Shown in pieces: positions 28,542 to 37,167 of a stretch of DNA of 64,000 nucleotides; the stretch's first letter is position 1; every line of letters starts with the position of its first letter. Both the position numbers and the translations under genes were made by a program. The DNA comes from Chloroflexota bacterium (GTDB lineage: Bacteria > Chloroflexota > Anaerolineae > Aggregatilineales > Phototrophicaceae), in contig JAPOVL010000019.1 in the NCBI GenBank assembly GCA_026708115.1, forward strand, positions 112,801 through 176,800, in the 5' to 3' direction. The notes beneath the pieces were generated by a model that was not told where the DNA came from, ran no database searches, and saw only the letters and a program-made list of their open reading frames with translations.

Positions 28542-30140
28542 ATGCTGATCCATACACGATCACTCGCGCGCAAGGTGCGTGACATCTGGCGCAGCCCGGG
28601 CCGCTTCACCAAGAACCCCGATATCGTCGTCATCCCGAGCGGCCGTTACCTGTTGATTTACAGCGATGTGGACGCGCATTGGTCCTTGCAGAACCAGATC
28701 TTGACCTTGCTGGCCAGCGATGACCAGGGCGCCACCTGGTTCAAACATCGCGAGATTGATCAAGCGGATCTTTCCGCCGGCGCCGAGCGTCTGGTGACGC
28801 CACGCCTGAGCCTCCTCAATGACGGTCGCTTGGTCGTCATCGTCGACCACAATGACGACGGACACTTTCACGAGGAACAGCCACCCGGCAACTGGCTCTA
28901 TTGGAGCGACGATGGCGGCGATACCTGGTCGGGTGCGCAAAAGGACAACGGCATCGGCGGCTTTGAACCCGACCGCGTCATGAACCTGCCCGACGGTACG
29001 CTGGCCGTCACATCCCACCAGATGCGCGGCGGGTCGCAAGAGTTCGCGCAAGTTCTGTGGACCTCGGAGGACCGCGGCCGGACCTGGACCGAGAGAAGCA
29101 CAATCGCGCATGACGGCTATCATCGCTTCTGCGAAGGCGCGCTCGTGCTCATGAACGCCGGGCGCAGGCTGGCATGTGTCATGCGCGAGAATCATTCGGG
29201 CGGCATCCCCTCCTTCGTCGCCTTCTCCGATGACAGCGGCCACAATTGGACCGCGCCAAAAATGCTGCCCTTCGCCCTGCACCGGCCTTACGCCAAACAG
29301 CTTGCCGACGGACGGATCATGGTCACCGGCCGCAACGTCAACGGCGGTCTTGGCACCTATGCCTGGGTTGGCGATCTCGAACGCGAAGCAGGCAGCTATG
29401 CCGTCGGCGGTCCCCGGCGAAAGTACCGGGCATCGCTCGATACGGATGCCCTGATTATTGAAAACATGCCCGAACACGAATGCCGCTATACTCTGCTCCC
29501 GCCCGAGTCGTCATTCAGCGCCGTCGATTTCGAGGCCGAGTTGCGGGTTGAAGCATCCGCCGGACAGGCCTCGGTCGCGTTCATGTCGATCTCGCGCCTA
29601 GGACAATTGCTGCGCATCGCGCCCGATCACATTGCCATTTCTCGCGGTCGACACCAGGCCCGCCATCCTGTTGACATGACCGAGTATCACCGCGTGGGTC
29701 TGCATCACCGCCGGGGCTGGCTGCAGGTCAAGCTGGACGGCGAGACAGTATTGCATGCCTGCGTCTTCCGCGAAGAGACGCCGGCCAGCGATTTCCACGG
29801 CGGGGATCCGGCCCGGCGCAGTCAATTCGGTCAGCTGGGCGACAGCGGTCGCAGCTTCTGGCGCGCGGTCTCATACCGGCTGGGCAACCCGGTACTCGCT
29901 GACTTTGCCTGGCGCTGGCAGGCCTCATCCGGCGCATACCCGGATCACTACCAGCGCCAGCGCATGATTCAGATTCACGCCAATCACCCGGCGCAAAAGC
30001 CCTGGCCCGATCACGGCTATTCATCCTGGATTCAGCGCTCGAACGGTAGCATCTACCTGGTGGACTATACCAACTCTGGCGATGTCGCCGATACAGCCCA
30101 CCTGGTCGGCGTCAACATTGAACCGGAAGATATCGCCTAG
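28542..30140 (+). CDS. Sialidase-like BNR/Asp-box repeat protein
   Basis: The 532-residue protein has at least four Asp boxes (SDDQGATW, SDDGGDTW, SEDRGRTW, SDDSGHNW) spread over the first 260 residues. These predict a six-bladed sialidase-type beta-propeller. The C-terminal 200 residues look like a beta-sandwich lectin-like module. There is no signal peptide. Real sialidases need an Arg triad and a Tyr/Glu pair, which I cannot place with certainty, so another exo-glycosidase or a non-catalytic propeller is possible. It is divergent from the GH127 gene and upstream of a second sugar transporter, supporting a role in glycan use. Confidence 0.85.
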   Translation: MLIHTRSLARKVRDIWRSPGRFTKNPDIVVIPSGRYLLIYSDVDAHWSLQNQILTLLASDDQGATWFKHREIDQADLSAGAERLVTPRLSLLNDGRLVVIVDHNDDGHFHEEQPPGNWLYWSDDGGDTWSGAQKDNGIGGFEPDRVMNLPDGTLAVTSHQMRGGSQEFAQVLWTSEDRGRTWTERSTIAHDGYHRFCEGALVLMNAGRRLACVMRENHSGGIPSFVAFSDDSGHNWTAPKMLPFALHRPYAKQLADGRIMVTGRNVNGGLGTYAWVGDLEREAGSYAVGGPRRKYRASLDTDALIIENMPEHECRYTLLPPESSFSAVDFEAELRVEASAGQASVAFMSISRLGQLLRIAPDHIAISRGRHQARHPVDMTEYHRVGLHHRRGWLQVKLDGETVLHACVFREETPASDFHGGDPARRSQFGQLGDSGRSFWRAVSYRLGNPVLADFAWRWQASSGAYPDHYQRQRMIQIHANHPAQKPWPDHGYSSWIQRSNGSIYLVDYTNSGDVADTAHLVGVNIEPEDIA

Positions 30141-30793
30141 ATCCAGCCTCGCCGGTATGTGCTGCAGCTCGGCGCCGCGCCTATCACGTAGGCGATTCTA
30201 AAACATGCAGTCGCAGGGAGCGAAGACAGCGGTCACGAAGCCGCGCAATCTCCCCCGCAGCGAAGTGGGTAATGTATCGAATTCGGTTGAAATTGAATCA
30301 ACTCATTTCACCACAATTGCACAGAAGTAAAACCAACAACGTAATGCAAATTCTCAAAAAAGTAACGAATTGTAGGGGCGTTTCGGCGAAACGCCCCCAA
30401 GAAATATTCTTCTGTTGCTTTTTCTCTTCGCTCTCAGCGTGTTCTGTCTTCAAATTCTTTTGCATGACTTACTTGCACTTACTGTGAACTTGGAGAGCAA
30501 CTATACTCTTGGCTTTTTCTCGGTGGGCTCGGTGTCTTCGGTGGTCATAGTTTTTGTTTCAACCGAAAAGGATGCACTACCCAGCGAAGCGATTAATTTT
30601 GACAGAGCCAAGCGCCGGCGTTAAACTCCAGTCTATATGTAGCTGGCAGACCGTCAGCAGCGATATTGGAATCCGCGTTCGACTGTGAGAAAGGAGGCGC
30701 AGCGACAAAACCTGAATGCGGCAAGCACAAAGCAGTAACTGCCCAATCGCGCGCGCAGCGCGCTGGGCACATGTACAAAAAGGGAGAGAGAAA
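30141..30793 (+). other. AT-richer intergenic region with a hairpin repeat
   Basis: These 653 bases hold no convincing gene. They are visibly richer in A and T than the flanks. They include one member of the TGTAGGGGCG hairpin family at 30371-30398. A low-complexity stretch near 30515-30560 (CTCGGTGGGCTCGGTGTCTT and following) resembles the degenerate intergenic repeats seen in many bacterial genomes. The promoter of the downstream sugar-transport operon must lie here. No box pair is convincing. Confidence 0.6.
30371..30398 (+). repeat. TGTAGGGGC-type hairpin repeat, copy 1
   Basis: After TGTA, GGGGCGTTTC (30375-30384) pairs perfectly with GAAACGCCCC (30388-30397) around a 3-base loop. Other members lie at 60321-60348, 60511-60538 and, reversed, 63715-63740. 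The stem sequence differs between copies while pairing is kept. Confidence 0.75.
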
Positions 30794-32119
30794 ATGATAC
30801 GCAGACTGATTGCTATATTACTTTGCACGCTGCTCGTTATGAACGTCATGGGTCAAAGCGACGAGAAACCTTATGCAGGCACGTCCCTCAATTTCTTGTA
30901 TTTGGCTACCGCATTTACCAACGGCCTGAAAGAACTGGAACCGGAATTCGAAGCCTTGACGGGCATAAGCGTTGAATTTGAATTGCTGGACGAAGAAGGA
31001 TCCGTGCGCAAGACGCAACTGGAATTGGCCAGCGGGGCTGGCAATTATGACGTCGTCGGCATACAGAGTGGAAATATTCCGCTCTATGCCGAGAACAGCT
31101 GGGTAACGCCGGTTGAAAACTTCTGGGGCACCGACGTGTCGGACCCCGAGGCGCTGGACCACGACGACCTGATTGCGTCGACGATGGCCGCCATGCAATG
31201 GGACGGCGTACAGCAATGCCTGCCCTTCTTTGCGGCGACCATCATTATGTACTATCAGATTGACATTTTCGAAGCGGCCGGAATCGAGAGCCCGCCAACG
31301 ACCTACGACGAACTGCTGGAGATCGCACCGCTGCTCCACACCGAAGAGATTCCGCTAATCGCTCTGAGGGGCAACCCGCCCGCCTCCCATGGCAACATCT
31401 GGCACTTCAATTCCTTCTTCCATGGTGAAGGCGCCAAGTTTTTCGTCGATTTCCCGAACGATCTGACGCCCACCGTCAATTCACCGGAAGCCATCCGGGC
31501 GCTCACCAACTTTGTAAACCTGAAGAACAACTACGGCCCGGAGGGCGTGGCCGCCTATCAGTACCCGGATGTGACCAGGGCCATGCAACAAGGTACCGTT
31601 GTGATGGTCATGGAAGGCGCGCCACTGGCGGGACGCATCCTTGATCCCGAAGAGTCGAAAGTGTCGGGCAATCTCGGCTTCGCTGTCGTGCCTGGCGGCG
31701 CCGCTGGTCCCAAACCCTCATTTGCGGCGCACGGTATCTGTGTCACAGCCGATTCAGAACATCAGGAAGCGGCCTATACCTTTGTCGAATGGGCCTTGAG
31801 CTTCGACACGATGAAGAAGATTTCCCTGGCTTTGCCGCAAATTGCGGTAACACGGGACAGCCTGTGGGAAGATGCGGATTTCATCGCCAAGTACGACTAT
31901 GATTTCGGCGCTGGATCTTTCCTCAAAGCATTTCAAGACAGCCTCGCCGCCGCGCCCTTTGACTATTACCCAGCCTTCGCCGGATGGCCACTGATGGGCG
32001 ATATTCTTGGGCAGGCGGTGCAAGAAGCCGAAATCGGCGCCAGGACGCCCGAAGACGCGCTCAACCACGCCAATGAACTGATTACGCAAATGCTCCAGGA
32101 CGAGGGCTACCTGCCTTAA
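30794..32119 (+). CDS. Extracellular sugar-binding protein, family 1 (CUT1)
   Basis: The ATG at 30794 (441 residues) is preceded by AGGGAGAGAG at ideal spacing and starts a Sec signal (MIRRLIAILLCTLLVMNVMG). Earlier in-frame codons lack both. The mature part shows the solute-binding family 1 pattern (SLNFLYLATAFTNGLKELEP, then SGAGNYDVVGIQSGNIP), and binds oligosaccharides. It is followed by two CUT1 permeases and a sulfatase, so a sulfated or decorated glycan fragment is a reasonable ligand. A 14-bp stem-loop follows its stop. Confidence 0.93.
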   Translation: MIRRLIAILLCTLLVMNVMGQSDEKPYAGTSLNFLYLATAFTNGLKELEPEFEALTGISVEFELLDEEGSVRKTQLELASGAGNYDVVGIQSGNIPLYAENSWVTPVENFWGTDVSDPEALDHDDLIASTMAAMQWDGVQQCLPFFAATIIMYYQIDIFEAAGIESPPTTYDELLEIAPLLHTEEIPLIALRGNPPASHGNIWHFNSFFHGEGAKFFVDFPNDLTPTVNSPEAIRALTNFVNLKNNYGPEGVAAYQYPDVTRAMQQGTVVMVMEGAPLAGRILDPEESKVSGNLGFAVVPGGAAGPKPSFAAHGICVTADSEHQEAAYTFVEWALSFDTMKKISLALPQIAVTRDSLWEDADFIAKYDYDFGAGSFLKAFQDSLAAAPFDYYPAFAGWPLMGDILGQAVQEAEIGARTPEDALNHANELITQMLQDEGYLP

Positions 32120-32133
32120 GTCCGGCATGCAGC

Positions 32134-32174
32134 GGACGGCTCTCGGGCACGACTGTGGAACCCGAGGGCTGTCC
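32134..32174 (+). promoter_or_regulatory. Intercistronic stem-loop, 14-bp stem
   Basis: GGACGGCTCTCGGG (32134-32147) pairs along its full length with CCCGAGGGCTGTCC (32161-32174), with two G-U pairs and a 13-base loop. It sits 14 bp after the sugar-binding-protein stop and 92 bp before the permease start. There is no T-run, so mRNA protection or partial termination is likely. Confidence 0.6.
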
Positions 32175-32266
32175 CATTTCTGTGCGTTCGGCGATCACGC
32201 CAGACTTCCTCGCTATTCCGCAAAGACTGCATCAAGACAAGTCGAGCAAAGGTCGAGAGGCGCGAA

Positions 32267-33154
32267 ATGGCATCCTACCAGCCGATTCCGCAACGAGCAT
32301 ACTTGAGGTACCTCTCGCCGTCGATCGTCGTGCTGCTCTTGCTTACCGTGCTGCCCGTGCTCTTCACGCTCTATCTGAGTACGTCTTCCCTGTCATATGC
32401 CAGCCCTAGACCAGAGCGATTCATCGGCTTGCGGAACTACGACCGGCTGCTGGACGATATTCGCTTTCTGCAAAGCATTCCCGTCAGCTTGCTCTTCATC
32501 GTCGCGCCCGTTGCCCTGCAACTGATTCTCGGTTTCTTTGTTGCCGTCATCATGAACGAACGCCTGCCCGGCATGCGCTGGCTGCGATACGTTCTTGTGG
32601 CCCCAATGGTGATTCCACCGATCGTAACCGGCCTGACATGGCGCGTCCTGTTCACGCCAAAGTTGGGCAGCGTCAACTATTTCTTGAGCCTCATTGGCTT
32701 GGATGGTCCCAGCTGGCTAACCGATGCCAATTGGGCGCTCGTTGCCATCGTCATCGTCGCGGTTTGGGGTTGGACGCCATTCGTCGCGCTTATGTTCCTG
32801 GCAGCCATGCAATCCTTTCCGGACGAGTTGTACGAAGCAGCCCGGATCGACGGCGGAACCTGGGTTCAATCGATCAGGCACGTTACCCTGCCCTTGCTGA
32901 AACCGACTGTCACCTTTATCGGCATCCTGCGCACCATGGAGGCCCTGGGCATTTTCCCGATCATCTATATTGTGACCGCCGGCGGACCGGCCGCGGCGAC
33001 AGAAACCGTCAACTTCTATGCATTCGTAAGCGGATTCAGCTATTTGAAGGTCGGCTATGCCTCGGCAATTATCGTGGTTTACTTTTTTATGCTCTTGCTG
33101 ATTATCGGTCCCACGATGCGTTTTCTGCTGCGCAATTTCCAAGTGGATTCCTAG
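32267..33154 (+). CDS. Carbohydrate ABC transporter permease, MalF type
   Basis: The 295-residue CUT1 permease has six predicted helices. The first is YLSPSIVVLLLLTVLPVLFT, and the EAA loop is DELYEAARIDGGTWVQSIRH followed by VTLPLLKPTVTFI. It pairs with the permease 3 bp downstream and takes its substrate from the binding protein encoded upstream. No cognate ATPase gene is present in either sugar-transport operon here, so a shared ATPase is inferred. Confidence 0.94.
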   Translation: MASYQPIPQRAYLRYLSPSIVVLLLLTVLPVLFTLYLSTSSLSYASPRPERFIGLRNYDRLLDDIRFLQSIPVSLLFIVAPVALQLILGFFVAVIMNERLPGMRWLRYVLVAPMVIPPIVTGLTWRVLFTPKLGSVNYFLSLIGLDGPSWLTDANWALVAIVIVAVWGWTPFVALMFLAAMQSFPDELYEAARIDGGTWVQSIRHVTLPLLKPTVTFIGILRTMEALGIFPIIYIVTAGGPAAATETVNFYAFVSGFSYLKVGYASAIIVVYFFMLLLIIGPTMRFLLRNFQVDS

Positions 33155-33157
33155 CTC

Positions 33158-33985
33158 ATGCAGCGGCGATCAAAGCTTACAACAACCTTGCTCTACGTCT
33201 TTGGCATCATCTATGGGCTGGCAATCCTCGGTCCCATCGCCTGGATATTGCTGCTCGCCCTGAAAAACGCCTTGGACGCCTTCGCCTATCCGCCGCTGTT
33301 CATTTTTGAGCCGACGCTTGAACACTTTATCGCCATCTTCGAGGATCCAGAGTTCCGTCTCGCCTTCTCAAACAGCGTCATAATTGCGACCGGGTCCGTC
33401 GCGCTGGCGATGCTTTTCGCGATTCCCGCGACCTTCGCCATTACGATTATGCGCGGTCGGGCGCGGCGGAATTCGCTCTTGACCATCCTGCTCATCCGCA
33501 TGGTGCCGGGCATGATCTATTTGCTGCCCTATTTTGTCTTCTATTCTCGGATCGATTTGCTCGATACCCATATTGGCCTCATCGTCATCTATCTTATTTT
33601 CTGCCTGCCGCTGATAATCTGGACGCTGGTTCCCGTATGGGGCGCTGTTCCGCTGGAGCTGCGCGAATCGGGCATGATCGACGGCGCCAGCCTGTGGCAG
33701 ATCCTCTTTCTGATAGAACTGCCGCTGGTACGTATCGGCATCATCGCTTCTGGCATTGTCGCTTTCATTTTTGCCTGGAACGAATTCTTGTTTGCCTTGG
33801 TCATCACGCGCAAAAAAGTGGTAACGTTGCCGGTAGTCATAACACGGTACATGGGCTACGAAGGGTATGAATGGGGCAAGATATCGGCCGCGGCGGTTGT
33901 CATTATGTTGCCTGTCGTTGTCTTTGGCTTTCTGATTCAGCGCTATATGATCACCGGGCTGACCGCGGGAGCAGTCAAAGGCTGA
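33158..33985 (+). CDS. Carbohydrate ABC transporter permease, MalG type
   Basis: The 275-residue CUT1 permease has the EAA-loop segment LELRESGMIDGASLWQILFL and IELPLVRIGIIASG. Its C-terminus, QRYMITGLTAGAVKG, is the standard MalG-type end. Note the loop reads ESGMIDGAS rather than the common EAAxIDGAS, a mild deviation at the ATPase contact. The gene follows the MalF-type permease by 3 bp and precedes a sulfatase by 43 bp in the same direction. Confidence 0.94.
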   Translation: MQRRSKLTTTLLYVFGIIYGLAILGPIAWILLLALKNALDAFAYPPLFIFEPTLEHFIAIFEDPEFRLAFSNSVIIATGSVALAMLFAIPATFAITIMRGRARRNSLLTILLIRMVPGMIYLLPYFVFYSRIDLLDTHIGLIVIYLIFCLPLIIWTLVPVWGAVPLELRESGMIDGASLWQILFLIELPLVRIGIIASGIVAFIFAWNEFLFALVITRKKVVTLPVVITRYMGYEGYEWGKISAAAVVIMLPVVVFGFLIQRYMITGLTAGAVKG

Positions 33986-34028
33986 CGGGACCATCCAACA
34001 GAGCGAGATTACAGGAGTAGGCAAGGCG

Positions 34029-35435
34029 ATGAATGTAAATAGACCAAACATACTTTGGATCTGCACTGACCAACAGCGCTTCGACACGATCAGCGCGCTC
34101 AACAACTCGCAACTGAATACGCCCAACATCGACGCGCTTGTCGCCAGCGGTGTCGCCTTTGAACGCGCCTACTGCCAAAGCCCCATCTGCACGCCCAGCC
34201 GCGCCAGCTTTTTGACCGGCATGTATCCCAGCAGCGTGCACGCCTGCGGCAACGGCAACGACTATTGGTCCGAAGCCGCCCCGCTGGTCACGGCCATTCT
34301 CGCGGACGCCGGTTACGACTGCGCGCTGGCCGGCAAGCTGCATTTGGCCGGCGCCTACGGCCGCATTGAACCGCGCCCGACGCGTGACGGCTATCGGCTC
34401 TTTCACTGGAGCCATGATCCGGAAGATCAGTGGGAGGCCGGGCATGCCTATGCCGATTGGCTCGGCACATTAGGTCATGATCTCGGTGAGATGCGCGTGA
34501 AACCACACGATATCCCGCCCGAGCTGCATCAGACGACCTGGTGCGCCGACCGCGCCATCGAGTTCATGGAAGCGGACCACGGCGGCAAGCCCTGGCTGAT
34601 GAGCGTCAATATCTTTGATCCCCACGAGCCCTTTGATCCGCCGCAACAATACCTGGATCGATTCGATGTCGATTCCCTGTCGGGTCCCAAGTTTCGCGAC
34701 AGCGACTTGGAAGCACAGGCGCGCCTGGCCCGGATTGACTTTCAACATCCGCCACGCCGGCCGGAGGCATTCAAAGCCAAATGGATTCAGGCAGCCTATT
34801 ACGCCATGATTGAGCTCATCGACGACAATGTGGGTCGCATGATGGAATCGCTGGAACGCAGCGGCCAGCGCGACAACACCATTGTGATCTTCATGAGCGA
34901 TCATGGCGAGGCGCTCGGCGACCACGGCTTGCTGCTGAAAGGCTGTCGGTTTTATGAGGGCCTGGTCCGGGTGCCGCTCATCATCTCCTGGCCCGGCAAG
35001 TTTCTGGAAGGCGCGCGCCGGGAGGCCCTGGTCGAGTTGCTGGATATCGCGCCCACCCTGCTTGAGCTGGCGGGCCTGCCAATTCCCAAGCGAATGCAAG
35101 GCATATCCCTGCGCCAACTGCTCGTCGACGCCGAGGCAGACGATCATCAGCGTGACGCGGTGCGCTGCGAATACTACAGCGCCATCAATCCCAATATGGT
35201 TGACACTTATAATGGGACATTCGCGACGATGATCCGCGACGAGCGCTACAAGCTGGTCGTCTATCACGGGCACGGGCTCGGCGAGCTTTTCGACTTGGAA
35301 GCCGATCCGGATGAATTCGACAATCTATGGGATGACCAAGCCCTGATGACTACGAAATTCGACCTCATGCGCCGCAGCTTTGACGCGCTCGCGCTGGCAA
35401 CCGATACCGGCGCGGAACAGATCACCTGGTTCTAG
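34029..35435 (+). CDS. Sulfatase (type I, formylglycine-dependent)
   Basis: The 468-residue protein begins NRPNILWICTDQQRFDT (first metal ligands) and has the signature CTPSR at Cys54, the residue converted to formylglycine. A later metal motif reads FMSDHGEALGDHGLL. There is no signal peptide. It resembles the sulfatase at 3381-4796 in its first 60 residues (TDQQR and SP-C-PSR blocks) but differs elsewhere, so it probably acts on another sulfate ester. As last gene of the CUT1 operon it likely desulfates the imported sugar in the cytoplasm. Confidence 0.94.
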   Translation: MNVNRPNILWICTDQQRFDTISALNNSQLNTPNIDALVASGVAFERAYCQSPICTPSRASFLTGMYPSSVHACGNGNDYWSEAAPLVTAILADAGYDCALAGKLHLAGAYGRIEPRPTRDGYRLFHWSHDPEDQWEAGHAYADWLGTLGHDLGEMRVKPHDIPPELHQTTWCADRAIEFMEADHGGKPWLMSVNIFDPHEPFDPPQQYLDRFDVDSLSGPKFRDSDLEAQARLARIDFQHPPRRPEAFKAKWIQAAYYAMIELIDDNVGRMMESLERSGQRDNTIVIFMSDHGEALGDHGLLLKGCRFYEGLVRVPLIISWPGKFLEGARREALVELLDIAPTLLELAGLPIPKRMQGISLRQLLVDAEADDHQRDAVRCEYYSAINPNMVDTYNGTFATMIRDERYKLVVYHGHGLGELFDLEADPDEFDNLWDDQALMTTKFDLMRRSFDALALATDTGAEQITWF

Positions 35436-35489
35436 TGGTTCGCTCCTTAGCAAGCGGCTTGTGCTAGCAGCCGGGCGCGGCTGGCGGCC

Positions 35490-35642
35490 TTACATCAGCC
35501 TGGCGATCGCGTCCACAGTTCCCCTGGCACATTCGTATGCGTCGATGATGATCCGAGCAAGCCGCTCAGCTAGGTCGATCATACCCATTTCGGGATTCGC
35601 TACGGTTACAGTCGCGATCCCTCGGAAACTTTGAACAATCAC
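35490..35642 (-). CDS. Possible small hypothetical protein or gene relic
   Basis: Between the sulfatase and tRNA-Glu a 50-codon leftward frame opens with GTG. It reads like real protein: a beta-rich start (RGIATVTVANPEMG) followed by an amphipathic helix (MIDLAERLARIIIDAYECAR). There is no clear ribosome binding site and I do not recognise a family. It could be a short gene, the remnant of a longer one, or chance. Confidence 0.25.
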   Translation of the reverse strand: MIVQSFRGIATVTVANPEMGMIDLAERLARIIIDAYECARGTVDAIARLM

Positions 35643-35684
35643 TGAAGGTCCGTGAGTCTTTCAAGTAGCGTTCTACCATTCTCT

Positions 35685-35781
35685 TATTTGATAAACTGCG
35701 TCGCTCATGCGACGAAAATACTTATTGATTTGTGTGAGCGCGACATTCCTGAGGTTTTCTCGCTGGCTACGCGCCGAGCAA
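35685..35781 (+). repeat. Dispersed triple-hairpin element, copy A
   Basis: This copy has the core GTCGCTCATGCGAC-type hairpin (here GTCGCTCATGCGAC), the TGTGAGCGCGACATTCCT segment and a degenerate final GC-rich hairpin. It lies on the 3' side of the tRNA-Glu terminator. Seven related copies follow in the window, all in the same orientation. Confidence 0.75.
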
Positions 35782-35825
35782 CTGTAAAAGGCGAGGACAC
35801 CTTCCAAGGGGCGCCAGTCAAGCAT

Positions 35826-35859
35826 AGAAAAAGACCTCGCCATTGATGACGAGGTCTTC
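35826..35859 (-). terminator. Intrinsic terminator of tRNA-Glu
   Basis: On the lower strand AAGACCTCG and CGAGGTCTT form a perfect 9-bp stem with a 10-base loop, immediately followed by TTTCTATG. It begins about 10 bp after the tRNA 3' end, so it is a standard rho-independent terminator. Confidence 0.85.
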
Positions 35860-35868
35860 CGATCGCTG

Positions 35869-35941
35869 TAGCCCCTACGGGACTCGAACCCGTGTCTCCA
35901 CCTTGAAAGGGTGGCATCCTAGGCCGCTAGACGAAGGGGCC
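35869..35941 (-). tRNA. tRNA-Glu (anticodon TTC)
   Basis: The 73-base gene folds as a cloverleaf. The acceptor stem GGCCCCT/AGGGGCT has one G-U pair at its end. The D arm is GTCTAGCGGCCTAGGAT, the anticodon stem is CCACC/GGTGG around CTTTCAA (anticodon TTC), and the T arm is ACGGGTTCGAGTCCCGT. The discriminator base is A and CCA is not encoded. It closely matches bacterial tRNA-Glu. Dispersed repeat copies A and B flank it on both sides. Confidence 0.95.
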
Positions 35942-36011
35942 AAACCCAACACAATACACTACAGGTCAGATCAGCGAAAGTCAAGGACGGTTTGTGCCGG
36001 ACTATTGCCTC

Positions 36012-36104
36012 TCTTTTATAAACCCCTTGCTCATGCAAGGAACGGATCTGTCATTTCGTGTGAGCGCAGTAGACCATTTCGCCGGTTACGCGCTGAGCGG
36101 CTCT
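36012..36104 (+). repeat. Dispersed triple-hairpin element, copy B
   Basis: The core hairpin here is CCTTGCTCATGCAAGG. Relative to copies A and C both stem arms have changed together, so pairing is kept. It ends CGCTGAGCGGCTCT, 7 bp from the stop of the class II aldolase gene, where it could also help end transcription. Confidence 0.75.
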
Positions 36105-36111
36105 GGACGCC

Positions 36112-36822
36112 CTAACTTTTGAGGAACTTGCTAAAACGATTGCTATCACCCGGCCGCAGCAAGCCGAATTGCTCACGATAGCCAAGCAGTTTTCTAATCT
36201 GATCTGGCGGAATCGGCCGCAGCGTATCGCTGATCTGAAGCGCCTTGTGCAAAATCGTGGCGCAATGTTCGAGGCATTCCAGCATCAAATAGGCCTCCCA
36301 TAGCGACTTTGCCGCCGTCAACGAACCGTGATTCGAGAGCATGATCGCGTCATGTTCGCGGATTAGCTCGCTGACAGCATCGCGATTCTCGACGCTTGAC
36401 GGCGTTGAGTAAGGCGCAGTCGGCATCAAACCGAGCAAAACAACCGCCTCAGGAATGATGCACTGCTGAAAATCGTAGCCGACCAAGGTCAGCGCAATCG
36501 CGGTTGGCGGATGCGCATGTACCACGCCCTGAACGTCATCCCGTTGACGATAACATTCGAGGTGCATGGGACTCTCCGAGGTCGGCCGCAACCCTGAATT
36601 GGCATCGCGCGCTTCGTCAATCCTCTCCCCATCCAGATTGACAATGAGCAACTGTTGCGGCTCCAGGTAACCGAGCGACAAACCACTGGGGCTCAGCAAG
36701 ACGCGATCGCGATCAAGCCGCGCGCTGATGTTGCCGCCCGCGCCGTCGACAAAGCCCTTCTGGACCATCAGTCGACCGACGCGGCAAACTAGATCGCGCA
36801 AGTTTTCTTCGCTGCTATTCAT
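36112..36822 (-). CDS. Class II aldolase/adducin family protein
   Basis: The 236-residue zinc enzyme resembles fuculose-1-phosphate aldolase. It has the phosphate-binding GNIS (30-33), TSESPMH with acidic Glu83, zinc ligands His102 and His104 (HAHPP), and His165 (SNHGS). Such enzymes cleave sugar phosphates to dihydroxyacetone phosphate and an aldehyde, or act as epimerases or in methionine salvage. I used the ATG at 36822. A TTG further upstream is less likely. The gene follows the zinc-ribbon and signal-peptidase genes on the same strand. Confidence 0.9.
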   Translation of the reverse strand: MNSSEENLRDLVCRVGRLMVQKGFVDGAGGNISARLDRDRVLLSPSGLSLGYLEPQQLLIVNLDGERIDEARDANSGLRPTSESPMHLECYRQRDDVQGVVHAHPPTAIALTLVGYDFQQCIIPEAVVLLGLMPTAPYSTPSSVENRDAVSELIREHDAIMLSNHGSLTAAKSLWEAYLMLECLEHCATILHKALQISDTLRPIPPDQIRKLLGYREQFGLLRPGDSNRFSKFLKS

Positions 36823-36879
36823 CTGTTCTGCCCTATGCTGATTGGACTTCCGAGAGGTCGGCAAGTATGACGATCCTGC

Positions 36880-37158
36880 CTATTCGCCGTATGAAGAACT
36901 TCGCTTCTGCTGTGAAACCGCTGGCATATCTTCGACTGTTGCATCGCCTGCTTGCTCGCCATACAGATCTTGCCAAAGGGCTTCCAGCGTCTCCTGCGCA
37001 AATTCCACGAAATTACAGACATCGCACACGTATGCGAGCACATCGGGTATCGCCAGCAGCTGACCCTGATGCACTTCGGAAAAAATCATCTCGCGCGGCG
37101 AGCAACGTCCTACAGTGCATCGCGGACAAGCATAACCCTTAATCTTTGAATCCATCAT
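36880..37158 (-). CDS. Small YgiT-like zinc-ribbon protein
   Basis: The 92-residue protein has CPRC (11-14) and CDVC (45-48), with the YgiT-type spacing and the segment LLAIPDVLAYVCDVCNF. This predicts one zinc ribbon similar to MqsA/YgiT N-terminal domains. It lacks the helix-turn-helix half of MqsA, and no MqsR-like toxin gene is adjacent. It may be a stand-alone zinc-binding regulator. It starts at ATGATG after AGGAA, 9 bp from the lepB gene end, and is probably co-transcribed with lepB. Confidence 0.75.
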   Translation of the reverse strand: MMDSKIKGYACPRCTVGRCSPREMIFSEVHQGQLLAIPDVLAYVCDVCNFVEFAQETLEALWQDLYGEQAGDATVEDMPAVSQQKRSSSYGE

Positions 37159-37167
37159 TTCCTATCT

